Source: Montifringilla adamsi (taxonomy: Eukaryota > Chordata > Aves > Passeriformes > Passeridae). Taken from it: a DNA stretch of 64,000 nt. The notes under the pieces are model-generated. The model worked only from the letters and a program-made list of their open reading frames with translations. It searched no databases and was not told the DNA's origin. Location: positions 5,620,815 through 5,684,814 of the forward strand of contig JAGGNK010007448.1 in assembly GCA_017590115.1 (NCBI GenBank), read 5' to 3'. The translations under genes and the position numbers were made by a program. This document shows, piece after piece, positions 53,864 to 64,000 of the stretch (the stretch's first letter is position 1; each line of letters starts with the position of its first letter).

Positions 53864-54540
53864 CTCGCAGGACGCCGCCATCTTGCCGCGCCGCCTGTCA
53901 CATGACCCAGCTGTGAGGGCGTGTCGTAGGGGGCGTGGCTTGTGCTGCACCACGTGATACCGGCGTGGTGGAGGAGCTAGCCCCTGGTCACGTGACGACG
54001 GAGCGAAGATGGCGGCGGGCGGGCTGAGCGCGAGGTGCGGGGTCGGGGCCGCTCGGGCAGAGGGAACGCGGGGGCAGCGTGGGGGAGGCCCCGGCTCTCG
54101 CTGCGGGCGGACCCCGCTCCGCGGGACCGGGGGCCGAGAGAGGCCGGCGGGGAGGGGGGCGCAGCGCGGGGCCGGGGAGGTTTTAACTGCGGCGGGGCGC
54201 GCGCCGGGCTGGCCCCGCCCCCGCCTCGCGCGCGCGGTGAGGCCCCGCCCCCCCCGGCTGGGGACCCTCAGGGACCCTCAGGGACCCCCGGCTCCCAGAG
54301 CGGAGTGAGCAGCGGCGGTCGGGATTTCCTGGTTGTTTAGTTCTGTGGTACGAGATGAGGGCTGGGCGGCCCTCCGTGGCGGCCGTTGCTTTGGCGGGGC
54401 CGGGGCTCGGTCCGCGCTCCCTTCGCGGGGGTGCCCGGCGGGCGCTCGGCTCTTCCCTGAGGCGAGGGGCGCGCCGGGGCCCGCTGCGCCTCCCGCGCGG
54501 CTCCCGCAGCCGTACCAGTCAAAATACACACGTGGAAATG
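53440..54540. promoter_or_regulatory. Bidirectional CpG-island promoter of DOLK and NUP188
   Basis: A dense CpG block between the divergent genes. The DOLK leader ATG (53881, minus) and the NUP188 ATG (54009, plus) are only about 130 bp apart. Both lie inside AAGATGGCGGC YY1-type elements (53874-53884 minus; 54006-54016 plus). Between them are E-box/CLEAR-like motifs: GTCACATGAC (53897-53906), CACGTGAT (53951-53958) and the palindrome GTCACGTGAC (53987-53996). There is no TATA box. Confidence 0.75.
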
Positions 54541-57500
54541 TGTAACGGAAGCGATTTAATGAATCCCGTATTGAGTGATCACCTTAGTTCAGTGGTTTCG
54601 TTTCTCTAGAGCACGTTTTTTATAATTTATGACAACGCTTTTGTGTTCTGGAGTTTCCCTAGTGTCTGATTTTTATTAAATTAATGACACCACTGTTACC
54701 TGTGGTCGTATACAGAGAGCTTTTCTTCCTTAGTTATCTTGAAGCCTTGTTAATGAGGGGACAACAAACCGCGGTCTGTTTTATACACAGAGGATGTTGT
54801 GAAGGAGTGAAAAGTAGGTGGGCTGGCGTTGCTAGGCTGGGGCTCAGATTTGACAATAACTGGAAGAAACTGTGTGGAAGACAAATGACGGCACTGATCT
54901 GACGTGATCACTGAACCTGGGAGTCATTGAATTGCTTCTTTCACATTGCTGTTCAGTTCTTGGTAAATATCTGGGCCTTTGGGTGCTCTGTTCATGGCAG
55001 AAGTGCACCCAGCCATCGAGGAATGAGCAGGGAGAAATTATGCTGATGGGTGTGCTGGAAATAACAGGTGTTGTCATTAAGTGTCACCACATGGCAGAAG
55101 TCACAGATGACTTTCACCGACACTGCGAGTTATTTTAATAATGTTATTCTCAAAATAAGGCAATGAGTGTTCTTGTGTAGACAGTCTTTGTGTGGGGAGT
55201 TGGGGTGTTTAAATCCTCATTTTTAGTGTGTTGCTAGCAAATCATAGTTTATCTAAATGAAATACTCTTTTTGGCAAATATCTTTTCTCTGGGCTGTTGT
55301 GGGGAGACTTTTTGAATGCATGTGCCAAGGTCAGGGTGTGATCTTTAAATTCTTACAGTGCAGGTTGGCTTTTCTACAGAGTTCTCATGAAGAGATGACA
55401 AGCTGACTGTGAATGTTCTGGTGTCTGTGTACAGACGGTGCAGTTTTTCACTTCATACAGTTTTATGCTCTGCTTAAGTGGAGGATGAAACTGATGGAAA
55501 AATTTGTTTGAAGGAGAGCATTGAATGTAACAGCAGAATACTGCTTTATGGTTTCATTTTCTTCTTAGGAGCCTTCAATGTTCGGATAGCAAAATCAAAT
55601 TGAGCTGGTAACCTGATATCAGTGTGAAGCTTTGATGTGAATTCACAGGTCTTGCTGTGTCAGCAAACCCTCTCTGGGTTTTTCCTTGGTTTTTGTAGGA
55701 CATCTGAAACTCATTAGCTAAAAGCTAATGTTCCTTGAATAATTTTTTCTCACATTGCCGTGTCATTTTCCGCAAGTTAATTGCAGGTTTGAAAAGCGTA
55801 AGCTAAATGGAAGCCTGGAATAACATTAATCATTAAAATACTCTCCACCTTTTCCTTGTGTTTGCAGGAGCAGCAGGGAATTATGGACAATTCTGCTGGG
55901 CAGATCAGCTTTAAGAGAACCAGTAAGTTCATTCCCTGCAGAGCAGGTTTGGCCATCACTTACTGGGCCCCATGGCCAAACACATCATTTGTACATCTCT
56001 TTGAATATTAGTGAAAATATTTTCTGCTGCTCTTCCTTCTTTCTCAGTGTGAATTCTGTTCCCATGCCTCTGCTACTTGTTTATTCTTCCCCTGCTGCTC
56101 TGCTTAAGTGGAGGATGAAACTGATGGAAAAATTTGTTTGAAGGAGAGCATTGAATGTAACAGCAGAATACTGCTTTATGGTTTCATTTTCTTCTTAGGA
56201 GCCTTCAATGTTCGGATAGCAAAATCAAATTGAGCTGGTAACGTGATATCAGTGTGAAGCTTTGATGTGAATTCACAGGTCTTGCTGTGTCAGTTGTCAC
56301 CCTCTCTGGGTTTTTCCTTGGTTTTTGTAGGACATCTGAAACTCATTAGCTAAAAGCTAATGTTCCTTGAATAATTTTTTCTCACATTGCCGTGTCATTT
56401 TCCGCAAGTTAATTGCAGGTTTGAAAAGCGTAAGCTAAATGGAAGCCTGGAATAACATTAATCATTAAAATACTCTCCACCTTTTCCTTGTGTTTGCAGG
56501 AGCAGCAGGGAATTATGGACAATTCTGCTGGGCAGATCAGCTTTAAGAGAACCAGTAAGTTCATTCCCTGCAGAGCAGGTTTGGCCATCACTTACTGGGC
56601 CCCATGGCCAAACACATCATTTGTACATCTCTTCGAATATTAGTGAAAATATTTTCTGCTGCTCTTCCTTCTTTCTCAGTGTGAATTCTGTTCCCATACC
56701 TCTGCTACTTGTTTATTCTTCCCCTGCTTGTTTACAGCTGCTGCATGAACTGCCTGGGAGGGGGTATGGAAAAGGTGGTTCCTTTTCTGGAGTGGGCACA
56801 AGTGCTGCTGCCTGGATTGCCCGGGGTGTTCATGTGTGGTACAGCTGCTGTCTTATTTTGAGGGCTGGAGCCTGTGCTTTCAAGAATTTGCCCAGAGGTT
56901 GGGAATCCAAGTGTTTCTAAACCCAGTCCATTGCCTCTCTTGTCCCCACCCTCCCTAGGAATAGGCAGTGCAGCTCACTGCCCTGTTCAGTTCTGCATCT
57001 GGAATCACTCTGAGCCACAGACACCTGGCTTGTGTTGTTCCTGCCTCTTTGTGGTGGTGCAATTGCTTTGCTTTGCTGAAGTTTAACAGATCTAATATTT
57101 GGTAATGCACTTTGAGGAGTCTGTTCAGTGGTGTTTGGTTCTGTTTTAGGCCCAGATTGCTGCAGAGTTGAACAAGCACTGGCAGAGGCTGTTAGAGGGA
57201 CTGTCATACTACAAACCACCAAGGTATAGTCACTGCCTGATTTTAGAAATGAATCTCTAGTGTGGAGTTTCCTAGTAAGTAAAGAAGGGTTGCAGAATAT
57301 TGTATGAAATATTGAAAGGTCACTGAGGAAAAAGCAAATGTTCAGTTTAAACTGATAAAGTGGAGAACTTTGAAATGATGCCTGTTTAATTTTTTCCTTG
57401 AGATTGCTGCGTTTTTAATGACTAAAATTTCTTTCACTTTAGTACAACTTCAGCAGAAAAAATTAAAGCTGATAAAGATGTAGCTGCTCCACTAAAGGAG

Positions 57501-60500
57501 TTGGGTCTGAGAGTCAGCAAGTTTTTGGTGAGTGAAGCTGCTCTTGGATTATTTTTTATTCCTGGAATGCATTGTTATAGGATTCTGATACTGAATTAAC
57601 CTTTGTGATGTTGAGCAGAGAGAAACTTAGGGTCCTTCCAGTTCAAAGTAATCTAAAGGGTGTTGAAGTACATGTTGAGGCTCTAGGTCAAACTTCCAAA
57701 GCGATGAGTGACTTTGAGATGCTGTGGTTTTCCTGGTCCTTTTCAACAGCAGCCACCTACTATGGGTCTGAGTTGGGTTCTTCCAGGCCAACTGCTCAGC
57801 TAAAAAACTGATGTCCTTAAATCAGTTGCCTTGTTTGACAGTCCTCTCAGTTTAGCTACAAGGTTCTGTTTCTTTAAGCCAGAAGTTTAGAATTCAGTGG
57901 CTGGTGGTACTTTTATTTAAATGACTGATGCTCCTTTAGCTGAAGTTAAACTGCAGCTCAGTGACATTAAAGCTTGTGTATTTGGCATTAAAAGAAGTGC
58001 TGGTTAAAGCATCTGCCTCCTGCAAAAATATTCATTTGGCATGTTATTTGTTTTGAAGATAAGAGCTGCCTGAGTATTTGGAGAGAATCTTAATCTTTAA
58101 TGAATTTAGCTGCCTTTTATTAATTTCAGATCATTTCTCTTTCTTTTGTTCAGGGTCTGGATGAAGAGCAGAGTGTGCAGTTGTTACAATCTTATCTTCA
58201 AGAGGATTACAGAGGGACAAGAGACTCCCTGAAGGTCCATAGCTCCCATTTATGTTCTATTTACTCCACATCTTTCCTTAATAATAGTTGTTTTTTGATG
58301 CAGATGGTCAGATGTGAGTCCTAGTTCTGATTGGGAAATAGCTTTGTAGATTTTCTTCTCTGGAGCTGCATCCAGGCTTACCTCTTCCTTCTTGCATCTC
58401 TGCAGGATCTCCTCTCTCAGTCACAGGAATGCAGGAAAGCTACAGATTTGTGAATGAGAGTGGAGCTGAAAAATGAATACATAGTTAAAAATGAGTGTTT
58501 TGGCTTTGTGCTTTTGGAATCTGTCTTTCCAAATGAAAGAAAAAATTGTCTTTTATTTGTTTTAGTCATTTTGTGAACATATATTTTGTCAGTAGGTATT
58601 TTTCAAGTAGCTATTTATTTTGTCTTATTTTGTTTACAGACAGTTCTTCAAGATGAAAGGCAGAGTCAGGCTCTGATGCTGAAGGTTAGTTATTTCCATT
58701 TGTATTTTCTGTGGAAAAGATCTGCTGGAGCAAACCTAGTTTGTTTCTGTGGAAAATCTTGAAATAATTGAAGTATTCCTTCATATAAAGGATGGCTTTT
58801 AGAAGGTGCTTCTGAAATTGAGGGATGTGTTTGTAGACTTGAAGAGGGTTAGTAATTGCTGCAGAAATGAAATTTTAGGCTTGATGTTAGGGAACTGAGC
58901 TGGGTAGATGTACACTGCCTTATTTTCCAAAGCTTGTAGGTTTGTGTGTCACTGTCTGACGTGACAAGATTGATGATCATTTCTGACAGAGGGTAATAGG
59001 GATGTCTTTTTGCCTTTCTTTTCCATGTTTTCTCATTTAACAGTGTAATTACAGACCTGTCATTATGGCAATGCTAGATTGAATTCTGTATCACTTATTA
59101 AGTGTTGGTTATTCTCCCCAAATTCAGAACTGCTCAGTTGAAATTCCATCTGTAGTAACTCTGTATTCCTGTGGTGAAGGCCTTGGCAGTGGTTGGGAGA
59201 GGGGGGTGGCAGGGAGTTGGACACTGTGCCAGGTTGGTGTTGATGGCACTTTGCATTCACAGCTGGCTGACTACTACTATGAGGAGAGGATCTGCATCCT
59301 GCGCTGCGTCCTCCACCTGCTCACCTACTTCCAGGACGAGAGACACCCTTACACAGTGAGTCCGGGCCCTGATGCCATTGAAACAGGCTAAATATGGAAG
59401 CTGTGGGGTAGTTCCCTGCTTGTGCAAAAAGCCCACGAGTGTGCATGTGAGAAGTTCATGGATTTGTTTGTTTCTTTAAGGCACAGTACTTCCAGTGTGT
59501 TGAAAAGTTGGACAAGGAGCTCGTTCCGAATTACCGCAAGCAGTTCGAAGCGCTGTACAAAGCAGAAGCTCCTACATGGGAAACACATGGAAATCTCATG
59601 GTATTTTGTTTCTTACTATTATTTCTCAAGCTTTTAAAGTCGTTTCTGATATGTAGTGTATTGGAAAATACATCTGCACAGATGCAGTTAAACAGGACAT
59701 TTCTCCTGGTCTAAGAAACATAAAATTTGTTTTCTCTGTAACAGAAAACACTTTTTGCTCAGAGACAGAGTTTCATGAAACTTACTGTTCCTTGTAATAA
59801 ATCTGTGGAGAGCACTGGGCCAGCAGAACCATTTATGTGTAGTTGTTCATGATCTCTTTGGACCTAGAGTGGCTTTCCTTGCCATTGACTCAGTTGCTGG
59901 CTGCACAAGCTGTTGAAATGCCTCCACACTTCTCAGCTTCTGACTGCTTTGGCTGCCCTGTGAGCTTTGACATGTGATGGTGGAACTTTCTTTGTGCAGA
60001 CAGAACGTCAGGTTTCCCGGTGGTTCGTGCAGTGCCTTCGGGAGCAGTCCATGCTCCTGGAAGTCATCTTCCTCTACTATGCATACTTTGAAATGGCACC
60101 TGAGGAGCTCCTGGCGTTTGCAAAGATGTTCAAGGAGCAGGGATTTGGCACAAGACAAACCAACAGACATTTAGTAGATGAGAGCATGGATCACCTCGTG
60201 GATCGTATTGGGTAAGTGTTGTGTGTATTTGTGATGTGGGTACAGAGCAAAACAATTGTTTTTCTCAGGAAAAAATGCATTTATAATTATGTCTTCGTTG
60301 TTCTGTGTGGGCCACGACTTGAAGGGGGAATGAGAGTCCTGGTGTCAGAGAGTTATAAAGGTGAAAAGCTGTCTTCAAATTTCAGTGACTGTTTTCTGTC
60401 TGTTACAACCAGAAAAGGTAGTTCTGAAGAGTGTATTTTTTCCTGTACCAGCATTTCAAGACAAAATTTGGATTATGTGCCATTCATTTCTTGTAATTTC

Positions 60501-63500
60501 TTATTGCTTCAATGAAAGCTGAACAAGGCAAACTAAAAGTTGCTTTTTGACCTCTTATAGTTTAAAAAAAAAACCTCACCTGAATACTCAAATGAAGTTA
60601 CTGACCTATTTGTTTTTATTCTGCTGCTGCTTGTAGCTACTTTAGTGCTCTTATTCTGGTGGAAGGCATGGAAATTGACTCCCTCCATGAGCGTGCTTTG
60701 GATGACAGGACAGAGGAGCACAAGTTGGCCAACAATCAGCATATCCACCAGGTAAAACACTGGCAGAGTAACCAACCCCTCCTCAAGCCTAACCACACGG
60801 AGCTTACTGTGATTACCAGGCTGTGTCTGTAAACTTCTGGTCCTTGGGCTTGTTGGCCAAGTGTAGAAACTGGCATCCACCTACCATGAGAAGGACACAA
60901 TCAGATATGTGCTTGTTGAGTATGAATTACTTTCATACTCAAATGAAAGTCAGATCTCAGTGATTTTGCTTTTGATTTGTCTCTGTACAGGAGATGGACA
61001 ATCAGCTCCTGCAGTTAGGGGATGTCTCACATCATGCTCCAGTGCTTTTGGCCTGGGCTCTGCTGCGTCACACCATAAACCCAGATGAGTCCACAAACAT
61101 CATCAGGAGGATGGGCAGCACTGCTATCCAGCTGAATGTCTTCCAGTATCTGACAAAGCTGCTGCGATCCCTCAGCAGTGGGGGCAAGAATGTGAGTTTC
61201 TTCAATTGTACATGTAAGCTTTTGAAGGTCTAACTGCTCCTGATGTACAGCTGTGATGGGAAGCAGATGACTGAACCAATGTTCTTTTCAAACATGCAGT
61301 AAAGCATGTTCTATCATCTCAATCTTCTTTCAGTGAGGATCAGAAATCAAGTTGGAACAAAACAGATTGTACTGTCCAGAGAATTAAGTAAAGCTTTGTA
61401 AAGCAAGGATCTACATCTCTCTTGAGCAGAACAGACTCCAGTTAATCGAAGTTTTTTAATTGCCTCTATAAGTGTATTTGCCATTGTGAATCTTGAGTAT
61501 TGGATGATTTAACTCTGCACTATTCTCTGTATAGGACTTCATTAGAAAACATGGTGTACTAGGGTAAACTGCTTTGTAGACAGAAGCCAGTGAGAGCAAA
61601 TCCTTTTGATTCCTAGAAATGTTGAATGCTTTTTTTTAAAATTTTGATGCCTGCAAGGCATTTCTAGTGGTAATGGTAATGGCAAGACTTCTCCTTTCAG
61701 TGAAATATTTCATGTTAATATGGAGCTTAACTAATGACTGCTCCCTGTTTTGCTGCCCCTTTGCAGCAAGGATACATAAAAAGTCAATTACTTGGTGTGT
61801 AAAGCAGACTGAGTAGAGTTACAGCATGTTTGTAATGAATAATCTTTCCCATAACAGCCCTGTTATTCTGTCTTTGCAGTGTACTGCCAGCACAGCTTGT
61901 ATGTGTATTTATGGACTTCTTTCCTTTGTCCTGACATCACTGGAATTACATACGTTGGGCAATCAGCAGGTAAGCATCCAAGAGCCTTTGCATTTGTTAC
62001 ATAATTTAAAATTACCTGTCATAACTGATGCTAATTGCCTATTAAATTGTAAGCCTGCATTTCAGACTGCAAATTTGAAAAGCTTTATCAAAAATGCATA
62101 ATTTATGCAAATTTTCTTTATGCAAATTTGCTTTAAGCAAATTTGAAAGCTTTATGTGGCTTAGGGAGACCCAAATGAGTGATTTGCTGGTTTTCCTACT
62201 GCATTTACACCATGCAAATGTGCTAAACACCTCTACAGACTGGCAGATTAGTAATGAAAGAGCACATCATGCATGTGAAGTCCTATGGATGTGAAGCTAA
62301 TTGGTGATCTGTTATTCCTAAAACAATGGAAATAATACAAACTCCATTTCTGAGGTGGACTGGACATTTTACAGCCCTCTGCAGATATTGTGGACGCATT
62401 TGTTGTGGCCAGTTCATTCATTATGGGGAGCATGGCTTTAGGTTGTGGTCTGGGGGTGGGTGTCTTGGGTGTGTTTTGGCTCCTGGAAGTAGTTACATCT
62501 TGGTGGGCAAACATGGAAACTTAAATTCCAAAGTTGTGGCAGAACCTGGTTGGAACAAAATCCTCCTGTGTAAAATAGCTTTGATTTTTTTCCATCCTAT
62601 CTTCCTTTGTAGGATATAATTGATGCTGCATGTGAAGTTCTGGCAGCTTCCAGCATTCCTCAGCTCTTCTGGAAGACGGTGAGTGTGTTTGCAACTTGTT
62701 TGACCTGCCTTGTTTATAACTATGACCTGATAAAAGATTCCCTTTTGGCAAAGGAACAGGCTGGTTGTATTTAGTGAGTTGGTTACTAGGAGGGCCTGAG
62801 GAGCAAATGTTCATTTGCATCTATCTTTGATTTACTTTTGCCCTTTCCTGCTTTTTAGGTACAGCCTTGGCTTTACACTTGAAAAGGATACTGGAACAAG
62901 TTTTAATATAGGTGATAGTTGATAGCAGGGCTGGGGCTGCAAGGATTGAACTAACTGCTGGCAAAAGCATTGTGCTTATTTTTTGTTGTCACAGAATTAG
63001 GATGATATGTAATGCCTTACAGTCTTACTTCTTGCCTTATACTTGCAGACTGCCTCATGCTTTAGTCTGTGCAAGTGTGATCTCCAGTCACTGGAGTGAT
63101 ACTTTTGTGCATGATTAATGTTAAATGTACAGCTTAAAATAGAACTGTAACCTTGTGTTATATTGAGACCCTTTTAGCTTTTATTTTTAGTAATAAGATA
63201 TTTGTTTTCTGTTTCCACCACCAGGAACCTACTGCAGGTCTGGGTATTATCCTGGACAGTGTTTGTGGGATGTTCCCCCATCTTCTCACTCCTCTCCTTC
63301 AGCTGCTCCAAGCCCTTGTGTCTGATAAATCTACTGCAAAAAAGGTAGAGGATCTTTCTTGGTGTTTGGGAGATGATTTATTTTGAGTCAGGGATGACAT
63401 GCTCTGTGATTCTTTCTTTCCATTACATGTGCTTATCTCAATTGTAGTCTTAGGTAACAGACATAAGCTTTTGTCTAAGAGCAGTGGACATGGCTCCTTC

Positions 63501-63904
63501 AGCGTTGTGTGCTGTTGCAGGATGCTGTTTTCTGATTTTAGAAAACTTTTCAGCTTTAATGGTTGAAGATTAAGATGCTAATTTTTGGGTGGTCTTATTT
63601 GATGAGACTTGTCTGAACATGAGGGCTGTGTAATAATGTTTTGGTAGGGTTGATGTATTAGAAGGATATTATTGTACACCTCAAGTAAACTTGCCTGTTA
63701 CTGGCAATGACCTGGTTGATAAATTTTTAAGAAGCTCTGGCTCTTTGGCTGTGTTGTTGAAGCTCTCTCTGATGCAGGTATACAGTTTCCTGGATAAAAT
63801 GTCCTTCTACATTGAGCTGTACAAGCACAAACCTCCAGATGTGATCTCCCATGAGGACGGCACACTGTGGCGAAGACAGGCTCCAAAGCTCCTCTATCCT
63901 CTTG
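54009..63904 (+). CDS. NUP188: NUP188, inner-ring nucleoporin (5' part; runs off the window)
   Basis: Fifteen coding exons, one of them duplicated: 54009-54034; exon 2 at 55868-55922 or its copy 56500-56554; 57150-57223; 57443-57527; 58154-58234; 58640-58684; 59263-59355; 59481-59600; 60000-60211; 60637-60751; 60991-61191; 61880-61969; 62613-62678; 63225-63344; 63778-63904. With one copy of exon 2 the frame is continuous for 503 codons plus one base; the human protein is about 1749 aa, so the C-terminal two thirds lie beyond the window. NUP188 is a large alpha-solenoid scaffold of the nuclear pore inner ring that binds NUP93. Diagnostic stretches are HWQRLLEGLSYYKPP, DYYYEERICILRCVLHLLTY and ERQVSRWFVQCLREQSMLLE. 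The start MAAGGLSAR lies in the CpG island. The donor after 58234 is weak (AAG|GTCCAT). Large introns contain no other gene. Confidence 0.95.
55467..56096 (+). repeat. Tandem duplication in NUP188, copy 1
   Basis: A 630-bp unit directly repeated at 56097-56728. It contains the end of intron 1, exon 2 (55868-55922) and the start of intron 2. The two copies differ by three single-base changes (55613/56243, 56002/56634, 56066/56698) and one small replacement (CAAA versus TTGTCA after GCTGTGTCAG near 55664/56294), so about 99% identity. The junction has short microhomology (TGCT). Confidence 0.97.
56097..56728 (+). repeat. Tandem duplication in NUP188, copy 2
   Basis: A 632-bp second copy, directly abutting copy 1. 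The exon 2 copy at 56500-56554 is identical to 55868-55922, with the same acceptor (TGTTTGCAG) and donor (CCA|GTAAGT). Both look fully functional. Confidence 0.97.
62105..62219. promoter_or_regulatory. POU octamer cluster with palindrome in NUP188 intron
   Basis: Three perfect ATGCAAAT octamers (62105-62112, 62120-62127, 62212-62219) and a perfect inverted repeat (arms 62123-62133 and 62135-62145, one-base spacer) in the intron after the 61880-61969 exon. Another octamer in reverse orientation is near 62813. A regulatory role is speculative. Confidence 0.3.
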
Positions 63905-64000
63905 GTAAGGAAACTGCACTTCACCTTTTCTTACTGAAATCCTTTGGGGAATTTAGCTCTTTCTTTACCTGGCTTCTAACTCACGGTAAATTTGTGACTT

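Noticed and set aside
55777..56591. Identical 60-codon minus-strand ORFs at 55777 and 56409
   Set aside because: Antisense shadows of the duplicated NUP188 exon 2 block, not genes.

Overview
The window is about 64 kb of nuclear DNA from a bird, most likely a songbird. The evidence is intron-containing vertebrate genes with GT-AG splice sites, remnants of the avian CR1 LINE, an ERV-type LTR fragment that resembles passerine LTRs, and a gene order matching human 9q34.11 (chicken chromosome 17 by known synteny). No bacterial, viral or CRISPR-like system is present.

Layout from left to right. SPOUT1 (minus, 398-4785, 12 coding exons, 379 aa) ends near the left edge and starts in a CpG island. 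KYAT1 (minus, 6527-11755, 12 coding exons, 425 aa) follows; its untranslated first exon probably lies in a CpG island near 15.6-16.2 kb. LRRC8A (plus) has a CpG-island promoter near 18.2-18.9 kb, a 5'UTR exon at 19839-19964 and coding exons at 28618-30774 and 33541-33816 (810 aa). PHYHD1 (plus, 42111-47304, 11 coding exons, 291 aa) and DOLK (minus, one coding exon, 50130-51701, 523 aa) converge tail to tail. DOLK appears to share a bidirectional CpG-island promoter with NUP188 (plus, starts at 54009). The window ends inside NUP188 after its 15th coding exon, about 503 of roughly 1750 codons.

I rebuilt the exons by hand from splice sites and reading phase. For the five complete genes the spliced lengths are exact multiples of three and close to the human protein lengths from memory, and the catalytic or channel residues I know are in place. 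The genes are functionally independent neighbours: RNA methyltransferase/kinetochore factor, PLP aminotransferase, volume-regulated anion channel, 2-oxoglutarate dioxygenase, dolichol kinase and inner-ring nucleoporin.

The most unusual structure is a direct tandem duplication of about 630 bp (55467-56096 and 56097-56728) inside NUP188. It carries a complete second copy of the 55-bp coding exon 2 with both splice sites. Using both copies would shift the frame and give a stop in exon 4, so the copies must be used alternatively, or the duplication is an assembly or haplotype artefact. Other points are YY1-type AAGATGGCGSC elements in four promoter regions, a cluster of E-box/CLEAR-like sites between DOLK and NUP188, a four-unit 16-bp repeat upstream of SPOUT1, and candidate upstream ORFs in the LRRC8A and DOLK leaders.
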